DNA of 64,000 bases from Bifidobacterium sp. ESL0769 (GTDB lineage Bacteria > Actinomycetota > Actinomycetes > Actinomycetales > Bifidobacteriaceae). Location of the stretch: contig NZ_CP113918.1 in NCBI RefSeq assembly GCF_029395495.1, positions 372,001-436,000 of the forward strand. Direction: 5' to 3'. The notes below the pieces were generated by a model that was not told the origin of the DNA, ran no database searches, and saw nothing but the letters and a program-made list of their open reading frames with translations. This document shows, piece by piece, positions 8,312-17,316 of this stretch. Position 1 is the first letter of the stretch, and every line of letters starts with the position of its first letter. Both the position numbers and the translations under genes were made by a program.

Positions 8312-11062
8312 TTACTTCTTCTTGGGCTTCTTGGCCGGCGGCTCGCCGAGCTCGGCGTCGCTGACCTTCACCACAATCTCGTTGTCGGGAACGTCGGCCG
8401 AATCGTCGACCGCGACCGTCAACGGACCGGTGACCTTGCCGGCTTCGGCGATGTCGATGAGACTTTCGTCGATGGCCTTCTTGCCGGCTGAAGGCACGTT
8501 GAGCGTTGCCTTCAGAATCGGGGTCTTCATGGAGACCTTGGCCTGCGACTTCAAGCCACGCAGCTCGGCCAGCGCCTTGCCAGCCCAGATGAGCATGTCG
8601 GCGTCGGCGTCGCCAGCGGCGGCCTCATAAGGCTCGGCCTTCGGCCAGGTGGCGGTGTGCACGGAACCTTCGCCTACGTGCATCCAGTGCCAGACCTCTT
8701 CGGTGGCGAACGGCATGTAGGGGGCGAAGAGGCGCGCGAACGCCTCAAGGCCCAGGCCCAGCGTGGTGCGTGCGGACTTCACGGCGGCGACCGATGGCGT
8801 TTGTCCTGTCGCATCGGCGGTGCCGTAAGCACGGTTCTTCACCAGTTCGATATAGTCGTCGCAAAACTGCCAGAAGAACGCCTCGATGATTTCGAGCGCC
8901 TTGGAGTGCTCATAGGAATCCATCGACTTGGTAGCTTCGCGGATTACGGAAGCCATGCGTGCCATCACCGCGCGGTCAAGCGGTTCGGTGACGTCGGCTG
9001 GGTTCCAGGAAGCGGTAGCGGCGGCACCGACGTGATGGTTGTCGTCCTCGCGGCCGATGGCCAGCGCGAACTTGGTGGCATTCAATAGCTTGATCGCCAG
9101 ACGGCGGCCGATCTTCATCTGGCCTTCGTCATAGGTCGCATCGAGGCCGAGCTTGGCGGAAGCGGCCCAATAGCGCACCGCGTCGGCACCGTACTTGTCG
9201 ACCGGCTCCTTCGGAACGACGACGTTGCCCTTGGACTTCGACATCTTCTTGTGATCCGGGTCGAGAATCCAGCCAGAAAGCGCGGTGTGCGCCCACGGCA
9301 GGCAATGGTTCTCGAGGTGTGCGCGGTCCATGGTGCTGAAGAGCCAGGTGCGGATGATGTCCTGACCCTGCGGGCGCAGATCCATTGGGAAGGTGGCCGC
9401 AAAGAGGTCCTTGCTCTCCTGATCAGGTTCGGCCCAGTGGGTCACGATCTGCGGGGTCAGCGATGAGGTGGCCCAGGTGTCCATGATGTCCTTTTCGGCC
9501 GTGAAGCCGCCGGGCACGTCGCGCTGGTCCTCGCTATAGCCCTCAGGCACATCGTTGGTCGGATCAATCGGCAGCTGATCCTCGCTCGGAGTGATCGGAT
9601 GGTCGTAATCCGGCTCGCCGTCGGCTTTGACCGGGTACCACAGCGGGAACGGGACGCCGAAGAAGCGCTGGCGGGAGATGAGCCAGTCGCCGTTCAAGCC
9701 GTTGACCCAGTTCTCATAACGCACGCGCATGAAGTCAGGGTGGAACTGAAGTTCCTTGCCTCGCTCAAGCAGCTCGGCGCGCAGTTTCATGTCGGTGCCG
9801 CCGTTCTTCAAATACCACTGGCGGGAGGTGACGATTTCGAGCGGCTTGTCGCCCTTCTCGTAGAAGTTTGTCATACGTTTGGTCGGCTTCGGCTCGCCGT
9901 CGAGATCGCCGGATTCGCGCAGATGCTCGACGATGATCTTGCGGGCCGTGAAAGTGGTCTTGCCTTCGGTTTCCTCGAAGACCTTCTTGCCGCCTTCGTC
10001 TTCGATCCAATCGGGCACGCTCATGATGATGCGGCCGTTGCGCTGGATGATCGGTCGGGTCGGCAGGTTCAGGTCACGCCACCACTCGATATCGGTCTGA
10101 TCGCCGAAGGTGCAGCACATCGCGATGCCGGCGCCCTTGTCCATCTCGGCGGCGGGGTGCGCGAGAATCGGCACCTTCACCTTGAACAGCGGGGAGTAGA
10201 CATACTGGCCGAAGTACTTCTGGTAGCGTTCGTCGTCGGGGTTGGCGATTAACGCGCCGCACGCGGCAAGCAACTCCGGACGGGTAGTCTCGATGTAAAT
10301 CGGTGTCCCGTCCTCGAAGCGGAAGGCGACGCGGTGGTAGAAGCCGTCGTATTCACGGCTTTCCAGCTCGGCCTGCGCTACCGCGGTCTGGAAGGTGACA
10401 TCCCAGAGGCCGGGGGCGTCTTTCTGGTATGCTTCGCCGCGGGCGAGATTGCGCAGGAACGCCTTCTGTGCCACGCGCTGCGGGTGCTCGCCGATGGTGT
10501 GGTAGGTCTGGCGCCAGTCGATGGACATGCCGAGCGAGCGCCACAGTGCCTCGAACTGCTTCTCGTCCTGGGCGGTGAGCTTCTCGCACAGCTCCACGAA
10601 GTTCTTGCGGCTGATCGGAACCTGGTCGCGGGCCTCGAGCTTCTTGCCCTGCGTGCCCTCGAACGGCGGCTTGAAATCAGGATCGTACTTGAGCGACGTG
10701 TCGACGCGCACACCATAATAGTTCTGCACGCGGCGCTCAGTGGGCAGGCCATTGTCGTCCCAGCCCATCGGGTAGAAGACGTGCTTGCCCTTCATACGCT
10801 CGTAGCGGGCGATGACGTCGGTGTGGGTATACGAGAAAACGTGGCCCACGTGAAGGCTGCCCGAAACGGTGGGTGGTGGGGTGTCGATGGAGTAAACGGC
10901 CTTGCGGTCGGGCTCGCCGTTGCCGTCACGCGGAATGTCGAAATTATAGGTGCCGTCGTTGTCCCATTCGGCGCGCCATTTGTCTTCCAAGCCGTCGACG
11001 CCGACCCTGTCGGGAAGGGGCGAAAGGCTTGCATTGATAATGCTATTGTCCTGATCAGTCAT
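8312..11062 (-). CDS. valS: Valine--tRNA ligase
   Basis: Class I aminoacyl-tRNA synthetase charging tRNA-Val. The HIGH-type signature is G-S-L-H-V-G-H-V in the segment P-P-P-T-V-S-G near residue 65, and the KMSKS loop is H-K-K-M-S-K-S-K-G-N. The editing domain includes the T-T-R-P-E-L-L region, and the anticodon-binding domain follows. The C-terminus ends in a Pro/Lys-rich tail (P-P-A-K-K-P-K-K-K) and lacks an obvious long coiled coil. The ATG at 11062 (M-T-D-Q-D-N-S) is chosen; a TTG three codons upstream is also possible. Neither start has a strong ribosome site. Confidence 0.96.
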   Translation of the reverse strand: MTDQDNSIINASLSPLPDRVGVDGLEDKWRAEWDNDGTYNFDIPRDGNGEPDRKAVYSIDTPPPTVSGSLHVGHVFSYTHTDVIARYERMKGKHVFYPMGWDDNGLPTERRVQNYYGVRVDTSLKYDPDFKPPFEGTQGKKLEARDQVPISRKNFVELCEKLTAQDEKQFEALWRSLGMSIDWRQTYHTIGEHPQRVAQKAFLRNLARGEAYQKDAPGLWDVTFQTAVAQAELESREYDGFYHRVAFRFEDGTPIYIETTRPELLAACGALIANPDDERYQKYFGQYVYSPLFKVKVPILAHPAAEMDKGAGIAMCCTFGDQTDIEWWRDLNLPTRPIIQRNGRIIMSVPDWIEDEGGKKVFEETEGKTTFTARKIIVEHLRESGDLDGEPKPTKRMTNFYEKGDKPLEIVTSRQWYLKNGGTDMKLRAELLERGKELQFHPDFMRVRYENWVNGLNGDWLISRQRFFGVPFPLWYPVKADGEPDYDHPITPSEDQLPIDPTNDVPEGYSEDQRDVPGGFTAEKDIMDTWATSSLTPQIVTHWAEPDQESKDLFAATFPMDLRPQGQDIIRTWLFSTMDRAHLENHCLPWAHTALSGWILDPDHKKMSKSKGNVVVPKEPVDKYGADAVRYWAASAKLGLDATYDEGQMKIGRRLAIKLLNATKFALAIGREDDNHHVGAAATASWNPADVTEPLDRAVMARMASVIREATKSMDSYEHSKALEIIEAFFWQFCDDYIELVKNRAYGTADATGQTPSVAAVKSARTTLGLGLEAFARLFAPYMPFATEEVWHWMHVGEGSVHTATWPKAEPYEAAAGDADADMLIWAGKALAELRGLKSQAKVSMKTPILKATLNVPSAGKKAIDESLIDIAEAGKVTGPLTVAVDDSADVPDNEIVVKVSDAELGEPPAKKPKKK

Positions 11063-11162
11063 AACGTCCAATTTTAGAAAGGAATGGTGACATAGGGGCG
11101 GCGCGGGTTGGCATGTGAACGTCGGCTGTTCAAGCCGGTGGTTCGCGCGTGGCCTCGGCCGG

Positions 11163-12689
11163 CTACTTCGTCCTCACATCGCGCAACGGCAGCAGTTCAT
11201 CGGTCATGTTGCGCGGGTAGCCGGTGACGTTGTTGTCAGCCGCCACCATGCTGCTTTCGGTGTAAAGCCAAGCGCTCGCGGCGTCGGAGCTGGCCGTCTT
11301 GGCGTAGGAGCGAAGATTCTGCTGGTAATCGATATCGTTGGGCGAAGTGAGGGCGTTGCGGTAGTCCTGCTGTGCTTCGCTGTTTTGGTAGCCGAAGGTG
11401 CCGTTTGCGAACGCTCCCACATCGTTGGAGCCCTGCATGGTGGTGATGGCCATTTTGTAATCACCGTTGGCGATGCGCCGGGAAAGCGTGTCGTCGTCGA
11501 CCACCTGCATCACCACATTGAGCCGTGTGCCTTGGAATTGGTTGACGATTTGCTTGCCCAGCGAAGTGTATTCGGTGGGCACCAAGAAGGTGACATCGCC
11601 GATATAATCCGGGCCGAAGTAGTTGAAATCGTTCCTGCCCTCGTCGGCGTTGTGCGGGAAATTCGCGGAAAGGTCATCGTAACCGGGCTCGAGCGGGCTG
11701 ATTGGTCCGTTCAGCGTAGCGGCCGCGTTGGGTTGGTTTTTGACTATCGCCTGGTTGTCAAGCGTATAGCGCACGGCCATGCGGGCGCGGACGTCGGAAA
11801 AGATCGAATCGGGATTGTTGTTGAGCGCGAGCACTACTTTCGAGGTCGTCAGCCCTTTGGAAACATCATATTTTTTGTTGTTTTGGAAGGGTTTCGGAGA
11901 GTCCGAAGGGCTTAGCATGGCAAGCTGGATTTCGCCGCTTTTCATGGCTTTGTTGAGTGCATCCGCGGAATCGAAATAGCGAAGGGTCATCTGCGAACTG
12001 GCTGCCTGCTGCTTCCAATACAGCGGGTTGCGCGTAAAAACGATGGAATTGCCGGGGTCGAAACTGTGAATCGTAAAGGGTCCGCTGCCGCCGGCTTGCT
12101 TGGCGTAGTTGACGTTCGATGCCGAGTCATAGACGATGCCGGCCCGTGAGGAAAGTGCACGCAGCAAGCGCGGGTTGGGCGAGGCAAGGCTTATCTGCAC
12201 CGTTGAGGTGTCAGGGTTTTTGACGGATTTGAGACCGGTAAGGTCTTCGGCACCGACGTAGTTTTTGTTGATGATTTGTTGCAAGGAATAGACGACGTCG
12301 GTGGAGTCCAGCGCGTCGCCATTGGCGAAACGCATATCGGGATTAAGCGTGAATGTATAGCTGAGGCCGTCTTTGGAAACGTCCCAGCTTTTGGCGATGG
12401 ATGGGACGAGCTTGTTGTTCTGGTCGCGACCGACGAGCGTTTCGTAGACATTGCCGATCAGCGCTTGGTCGAGTTCCTTGCCTTGAACCGTACGAATATC
12501 AAGGGATTGCGGGGCGGTGGCGTCCAGGCCGACGGTGACTTCCGAACCGGAATGAAGCAAGGTGGCATCGCCGGCGTGGTTGCCGAAATGAGACCAGCCG
12601 GCGCCTACGAGAGCGAAGAGCACGACAGCAGCGCCGAGGAAGACGAGACCCCTCATTGGCCCGCCCGTTTGCTGCTTATGCCGTGACAT
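11163..12689 (-). CDS. ABC transporter solute-binding protein, family 5 (peptide/nickel type)
   Basis: Extracytoplasmic binding protein of the SBP_bac_5 (oligopeptide/dipeptide) family. Landmarks are the opening S-L-D-I-R-T-V-Q-G, the domain K-L-V-P-S-I-A-K-S-W-D-V-S-K-D-G-L-S-Y-T-F, then L-R-F/M-R-F-A-N-G-D and the V-V-Y-S-L-Q segment. Instead of a lipobox it has an uncleaved-looking N-terminal hydrophobic segment (about residues 13-32, no Cys), so it is probably tethered by a membrane helix. No permease or ATPase gene is adjacent, so the transport partners must be elsewhere. An alternative ATG at residue 12 has the better ribosome site (GGGCGGG). The substrate cannot be deduced. Confidence 0.88.
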   Translation of the reverse strand: MSRHKQQTGGPMRGLVFLGAAVVLFALVGAGWSHFGNHAGDATLLHSGSEVTVGLDATAPQSLDIRTVQGKELDQALIGNVYETLVGRDQNNKLVPSIAKSWDVSKDGLSYTFTLNPDMRFANGDALDSTDVVYSLQQIINKNYVGAEDLTGLKSVKNPDTSTVQISLASPNPRLLRALSSRAGIVYDSASNVNYAKQAGGSGPFTIHSFDPGNSIVFTRNPLYWKQQAASSQMTLRYFDSADALNKAMKSGEIQLAMLSPSDSPKPFQNNKKYDVSKGLTTSKVVLALNNNPDSIFSDVRARMAVRYTLDNQAIVKNQPNAAATLNGPISPLEPGYDDLSANFPHNADEGRNDFNYFGPDYIGDVTFLVPTEYTSLGKQIVNQFQGTRLNVVMQVVDDDTLSRRIANGDYKMAITTMQGSNDVGAFANGTFGYQNSEAQQDYRNALTSPNDIDYQQNLRSYAKTASSDAASAWLYTESSMVAADNNVTGYPRNMTDELLPLRDVRTK

Positions 12690-12774
12690 GTCTCAAAAGT
12701 CTACTATCTGGTGCTGAATGATTCCTGAAAACGCGGAAAGCCTTGGAATATAAGGAATTTAGACAAAAGAGGAA

Positions 12775-13443
12775 TCAGAGCGGATGGAATGCGGAAGGGC
12801 ATGTGTCGTTCAGCAGGCAGGATTCGCAGTCGGGGTTGCGTGCGGTGCAAACGCTGCGTCCGAAAAGAATGAGGCGATGGGAAAGATTCGACCATTCCTC
12901 CGGCTCGAAATATTGCGTGATTTCCTTTTCGACCTTGACCGGGTCGGGATGCTTGTTGCGCCAGTCAGTGCGCCAGCGCAAGCGGCCGGTGACGCGGATG
13001 ACGTGGGTGTCCACAGGGAAGCCGGGCACGCCGAACGCATCGCCCAAGACGACGTTCGCGGTTTTGCGGCCCACACCCGAAAGTGTGGTCAGCTCTTCCA
13101 TTGTCTGCGGCACCACGCCGTCGAAGTCGCGGACGATTTGCGCGGCGAGTTCGATGATATGCGCGGATTTTGTATGGTAGAAGCCGAGCGGATGGATGAT
13201 GTCCTCGATGCGCTCCGGGTCGGCCACTGCCAGCGTTTCGGGCGTGCCGTAGTCACGGAACAGCTCGGGTGTGACGCTGTTGACTCGAACGTCCGTGGTC
13301 TGCGCGCTCAGCACAGTGGCGACGAGCAGGTGGAACGGCGTCTCGTAATCGAGCGTGCACATCGCCTCGGGAAACATCTGACACAGCACGTCGTATTCGG
13401 CGTGAATGCGCTGGCTGCGTTGCGCTTTAGTTTCCCTGGGCAT
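12775..13443 (-). CDS. nth: Endonuclease III (DNA glycosylase/AP lyase)
   Basis: Removes oxidised pyrimidines and cleaves abasic sites in base-excision repair. The helix-hairpin-helix L-S-G-V-G-R-K-T-A carries the catalytic Lys, and the catalytic Asp lies in V-D-T-H-V. The C-terminal [4Fe-4S] cluster ligands are spaced C-x6-C-x2-C-x5-C (C-T-A-R-N-P-D-C-E-S-C and onward). The 222-residue length is normal. A TAAGGAGCGG ribosome site precedes the ATG. The gene lies between the binding-protein gene and glnR, all on the minus strand. Confidence 0.96.
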   Translation of the reverse strand: MPRETKAQRSQRIHAEYDVLCQMFPEAMCTLDYETPFHLLVATVLSAQTTDVRVNSVTPELFRDYGTPETLAVADPERIEDIIHPLGFYHTKSAHIIELAAQIVRDFDGVVPQTMEELTTLSGVGRKTANVVLGDAFGVPGFPVDTHVIRVTGRLRWRTDWRNKHPDPVKVEKEITQYFEPEEWSNLSHRLILFGRSVCTARNPDCESCLLNDTCPSAFHPL

Positions 13444-13602
13444 CGGCTTCCGCTCCTTATTACAGATGTTAGATATTTCGATATGTTTCCTTGTTATCGG
13501 ATTATATCGAATGCGAGGTGAATCTTCTGCTCAACTATAGGCATGGGTTTCGCTGTTGTCACCCGGTTTGCTTTTGGCGGATGTCGTCTCTTCTGTGATG
13601 AC

Positions 13603-14385
13603 TTAGAGATTGCCGGTATCGCCGGTATCGGTATCGCTGTTGTCGTCAGCTGCGTTGTGGTCACTATCATTGCCGTTGCCGTCGTCGTCCGGTGGATCGA
13701 AGCGATAGCCGACGTTGCGCACGGTGCCGATCATATGCTCGTATTCGCCGCCGAGCTTCGCACGCAGACGACGGACATGGACGTCCACGGTTCGCGTGCC
13801 GCCGTAATAGTCGTAACCCCACACTTCCTGCAGGAGCTGGGCGCGTGTGAAAACGCGGTGCGGATGTTGGACGAGGTACTTGAGCAGCTCGAATTCCTTG
13901 TAGGCCAGGTTGACCGGTTCGCCGTTGAGCGTTGCCGTATAGCCCTTGGTGTCCACCACCAGATCGCCGGAACGAATCTGCCCGTCCTCGCGGTAATTGT
14001 CCTGTTCCACGGACGTACGGGGCATGGTCGGAGCAGCTTTGCCGCGTTCGCAGACCAGCCGCAGCCGGCCTTCCACCTCGGCGGGGGAGGCGTTGCTTAC
14101 GATGACGTCGGCCACACCCCACTGGATGTTGATGGCGGTGAAGCCGCCTTCCGTAATAATAGGAATAATTGGAATCGAAAGTCCGGAAGCGTGAATCAGA
14201 TTGCACAGCGTCTTGGCGTTGGCGAGGTCGTCACGTGCATCAAGGAAAAGAATAGTGTTTTCAGGAAGTTTCACGAGGCTCGCAGCGTCCATCGGCAGCA
14301 CGCGCACGCGGTAGGAAAGCAGAGCCAAACTTGGCAGCACGCTGGCAGGGTTGGGGGCCATTGTCATCAATGTCAAATCGGTCAT
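13603..14385 (-). CDS. glnR: GlnR-type orphan response regulator
   Basis: OmpR/PhoB-class DNA-binding protein. The receiver-like N-domain (about 1-115) and winged-helix C-domain (about 135-230, with F-E-L-L-K-Y-L-V-Q-H-P and R-T-V-D-V-H-V-R-R-L-R-A-K-L-G) match actinobacterial GlnR, the global nitrogen regulator, from memory of that family. No histidine kinase gene is adjacent, as expected for GlnR. The start at 14385 is fixed by the near-perfect site GGGAGGGAGGG. The last 28 residues or so are an unusual Asp/Asn/Gly/Thr-rich tail (D-S-D-H-N-A-A-D-D-N-S-D-T). GlnR is the best match, but an unstudied OmpR-class paralogue is possible. Confidence 0.85.
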   Translation of the reverse strand: MTDLTLMTMAPNPASVLPSLALLSYRVRVLPMDAASLVKLPENTILFLDARDDLANAKTLCNLIHASGLSIPIIPIITEGGFTAINIQWGVADVIVSNASPAEVEGRLRLVCERGKAAPTMPRTSVEQDNYREDGQIRSGDLVVDTKGYTATLNGEPVNLAYKEFELLKYLVQHPHRVFTRAQLLQEVWGYDYYGGTRTVDVHVRRLRAKLGGEYEHMIGTVRNVGYRFDPPDDDGNGNDSDHNAADDNSDTDTGDTGNL

Positions 14386-14672
14386 TGAGCCCTCCCTCCC
14401 AATCGCTACCCCAGGTTTCGCAAGTCGTGCCACTTCCGGCTAAACCTACGCATAGCTCGCCGCCGTATACACGACGTCGTTGGGGTTTATTCGATTGTCT
14501 CTATTGTACCTGCTGGTTGTGGACACTGGCAGCTACCATATTTCTTATAGAAAACCTTGATTGTGTCGGCAGTGTTACGCCGGAGTTTCCACGGTTTTGA
14601 AGCCGGGTAAACAGTTAGGCAGCAAGGTTTTGGATGGCGGAATTTTCGCGGCTAAAATGGTGCGAAATGTGA

Positions 14673-15731
14673 ATGACGCGAGACGGAACGGGGTTACGTA
14701 TGACTGCTGCGGCGAATGGCCACAATGAAAATGCTGCGGGCGTCGTGGATTCGCGCGGAGAAACAGGAACGACGAGAACAGGAACGGTAAAGGCTATGGA
14801 ATCGACGAATGACTCTGACGGGCGGATCGAAGGTGCTTCGGCATCGGCCGGGAAACGTTCCTATGCAGCTGTTGTCGACGCCAATCGCGAGTCTGCTGCC
14901 CCTGCTCCAGCACTGCCTGCCACGCCTGCCGCACCGGTGGACGGGGACGGTTGTGCAAAGCAGATGGTGATGCTGCAGGTTGCCATCTACGTTCTCATCG
15001 CTGTTGTGGTGACTGTGTCTTGCCTCTTCGATCGGCGACTTGGGTTTGGCTTTTCGGGCGCAATTCCGCTGGTTTTGATGCTTGTGGTCATGAGAATGTG
15101 GCCCTTGTATAGCAGCTTTGTCGACGCGATTGTCGGGGTTGTCGGTGGGATTGTCATGATTTTCGGCACGGGATCGCTGCTGATGAGTGCCCTGCCGCGT
15201 AATGATCAGGCGGCTGGACAGCGCACGGCGCCCCAATTTGCAGGATTCGGCACCGTGCCTGCGTCTGTTCTGATGCATGTGTATACGGTATGGGCCGTCG
15301 CTCTGCTGGTCGTGCTGACCGCGTTCGTCATTTTGGGATTTTTGCATCAGATGTTGCGGCGTGAGCGCACCAATATGGTACTTTCCTTATCGCACAGCCT
15401 GTTGCTTGACGTCGCGCTGGCGGGAGTTTCGGGTTGGGTATTCTCGCCGTTGTTGTTCCGCTATTTCGGTGCTAGGAGCTTGGGCGCGAAGAAGCCTTGG
15501 ATCGTAGCGATTGTTGTGGTTGCAGCTGTAGCTGTGCTGGCCGGGTTGTCTTGGGCGTCGACCCGTTGGTTCAAGGATTACGCCGCTGCCGGCATGCCCC
15601 TTTCGTCCTTATATCACGGTAACCGCGACCGTAAACGTCAGTCTTGCGCCGCAATCGCTCTTATCCCGCTGATGTTCGCAGGTTTCGTTGTGTTTCTGGC
15701 ATTGGTTGCGTTGCTTGTTTCCGTCGGGTGA
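14673..15731 (+). CDS. Multi-spanning membrane protein of unknown function
   Basis: Not recognised. A hydrophilic N-terminal region of about 90 residues (Ala/Thr/Ser-rich) is followed by about seven hydrophobic segments. These include M-L-Q-V-A-I-Y-V-L-I-A-V-V-V-T-V, I-V-G-V-V-G-G-I-V-M-I-F and a final I-A-L-I-P-L-M-F-A-G-F-V. An ATG at 14700 (M-T-A-A-A) is an alternative start; neither has a convincing ribosome site. It converges with mntP, only 8 bases apart. It resembles small actinobacterial integral membrane proteins without a named domain. Confidence 0.75.
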   Translation: MTRDGTGLRMTAAANGHNENAAGVVDSRGETGTTRTGTVKAMESTNDSDGRIEGASASAGKRSYAAVVDANRESAAPAPALPATPAAPVDGDGCAKQMVMLQVAIYVLIAVVVTVSCLFDRRLGFGFSGAIPLVLMLVVMRMWPLYSSFVDAIVGVVGGIVMIFGTGSLLMSALPRNDQAAGQRTAPQFAGFGTVPASVLMHVYTVWAVALLVVLTAFVILGFLHQMLRRERTNMVLSLSHSLLLDVALAGVSGWVFSPLLFRYFGARSLGAKKPWIVAIVVVAAVAVLAGLSWASTRWFKDYAAAGMPLSSLYHGNRDRKRQSCAAIALIPLMFAGFVVFLALVALLVSVG

Positions 15732-15739
15732 TTTGGCGA

Positions 15740-16309
15740 TTACCAGGCGATGATGCCGAGGTGCTCCAGCAGGGTTTTCAAGCCGATGAGGATGAGGACG
15801 ATGCCGCCGATGACTTGGGCGGTTTGCTGCCAACGTACGCCGATGGTGTGGCCCAAGTAAAGGCCGGTGATGGAGAAGGCGCCCGTGATGACGCCGATGA
15901 TGGCGGCCGCTCCCCAGATGTTGAGCGGCATGAACTGGAAGCTGACGCCGACCGCGAAAGCATCGATACTGCAGGCGACAGCGAGCGGTGCCATGTGACG
16001 CCAGTCGAATTGTGCGGTCTCCTTGGCGTCTTCCTCGGGTTCGCCGAACGCCTCGCGGATCATGTTGCCGCCGATCAACGCCAGCAGGCCGAAAATGATC
16101 CAATGGTCTACGGCTTCGACGTACTTTCCGAACAGGGAGGCGAAGAAATAACCCAAAATGGGGAACAACGCTTGGAACCCGCCAAACCATAGGGCTGTTT
16201 TGATGGCGTTGACCGGTTTGACGTGTTTGGTGGCCAGTCCCTTGCCGATGGCTATGGCGAAAGCGTCCATTGAGACAGACACTGCGATAAGCAGAATTTC
16301 GACGATCAT
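15740..16309 (-). CDS. mntP: Manganese efflux pump MntP
   Basis: Six-helix inner-membrane exporter that protects against excess Mn(II). The two internally related halves each carry the diagnostic Asp motif: S-V-S-M-D-A-F-A-I-A-I-G in the first helix and A-C-S-I-D-A-F-A-V-G-V in the fourth. The 189-residue length is normal. The ribosome site is weak. No Mn riboswitch consensus could be recognised in the 270 bases upstream. Confidence 0.94.
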   Translation of the reverse strand: MIVEILLIAVSVSMDAFAIAIGKGLATKHVKPVNAIKTALWFGGFQALFPILGYFFASLFGKYVEAVDHWIIFGLLALIGGNMIREAFGEPEEDAKETAQFDWRHMAPLAVACSIDAFAVGVSFQFMPLNIWGAAAIIGVITGAFSITGLYLGHTIGVRWQQTAQVIGGIVLILIGLKTLLEHLGIIAW

Positions 16310-16583
16310 AAGCTTGCGTTTGCACTTTCGTGTTCATCCGCAGCACGATGTCGGCAATGGTAACGTCGATGCGCTGCCGTTGCATGTCGCACGCGGATGG
16401 GCCTCGACGGTTGCCCGCCTACGCCTTGTGTTTCGGCATTGAGAACTGCCGGCAACTCCTTACTGTTCCGGCTTTGAATTCCCGATGTGAATACCGTTCG
16501 CATGCCACAATTGTTGGAATTAAGTATAGTACTTGGCTGATGAGCTGATTGGCGTTTTGGCGGTCTGCGAATCCCGCAAACAA
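16310..16583. other. Spacer upstream of mntP, no gene seen
   Basis: Presumably holds the mntP promoter (minus strand). On the minus strand there are small G-C-rich complementary stretches (for example GCCGGC near 16448), but nothing matching a named RNA. The open frames here lack ribosome sites. Confidence 0.4.
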
Positions 16584-16617
16584 AAACCGGAACGATGCAT
16601 GATGCACGTTCCGGTTT
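16584..16617 (-). terminator. Terminator of the pyrophosphatase gene
   Basis: AAACCGGAACG and CGTTCCGGTTT form an 11-bp stem extended by TGCA/TGCA around a TGA loop. It lies 80 bases beyond the ppa stop and ends in a T-run on the minus strand. Confidence 0.75.
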
Positions 16618-16696
16618 AAGTGATGATGAATGCCAAATGGCTATCTGGTTGATACTGCTATCAAGTAGCCGGCAAGCATTCGAAGTAAGTCGAGAC

Positions 16697-17191
16697 TCAC
16701 TTCTTGGACGCGGCGAGACGCTCGCGGGCGGCCACGATCTGCTTCTCGGCCTCTTCAACGCCGGTCCAATAATCGCCGGGCATGACTTCCTTGCCGGGCT
16801 CCAGAGCCTTGTACTGCTCGAAGAAGTGCTTGATTTCGGCCTTGTGATACTCGTTGACGTCGTCAACATCCTTGATGTCGTCGAAGCGTACGTCGGCAGG
16901 CACGCACAGCACCTTGTCGTCGCCGCCCTCTTCGTCTTCCATGTGATAGAGCGCCACGGCGCGGCACTTGATCTCGCAGCCCGGGAATACTGAGTTCGGA
17001 ATCATGACGAGCGCGTCGAGCGGATCGCCGTCCTCGCCCAGGGTGCCCTCGATGTAGCCGTAATCATCCGGATAGCCCATTGCGGTGAAGAGGGTGCGGT
17101 CGAGCTTGATGCGGCCGGTCTCCTCGTCCATCTCATACTTGTTCTTCGATCCGCGCGGAATCTCAACGAGGACATTGAACGTTTCAGCCAT
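16697..17191 (-). CDS. ppa: Inorganic pyrophosphatase
   Basis: Soluble family I enzyme hydrolysing pyrophosphate to two phosphates. The signature D-G-D-P-L-D-A-L-V-M holds the metal-binding aspartates. Other active-site residues are in E-I-P-R-G-S-K-N-K-Y-E and D-I-K-D-V-D-D-V. The 164-residue length is typical of actinobacterial enzymes. An AAAAGGAGC site precedes the ATG. It is probably monocistronic, since glgE upstream on the same strand ends at 17317 and a terminator follows. Confidence 0.96.
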   Translation of the reverse strand: MAETFNVLVEIPRGSKNKYEMDEETGRIKLDRTLFTAMGYPDDYGYIEGTLGEDGDPLDALVMIPNSVFPGCEIKCRAVALYHMEDEEGGDDKVLCVPADVRFDDIKDVDDVNEYHKAEIKHFFEQYKALEPGKEVMPGDYWTGVEEAEKQIVAARERLAASKK

Positions 17192-17316
17192 GTTTGCTCC
17201 TTTTGAACGTGCCTTGCGTACGTTATGTGTACGGTTTTGTTACCGCAACCAAGTCTAGCGCAGATACTCGCCGATGCGTTTATCTGCTTCATTTCTTGGT
17301 TGGCCGCGATTGGTTG

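Noticed and set aside
16310..16550. yybP-ykoY manganese riboswitch upstream of mntP
   Set aside because: The conserved loop sequences of that RNA could not be found on the minus strand; a covariance-model search would be decisive.
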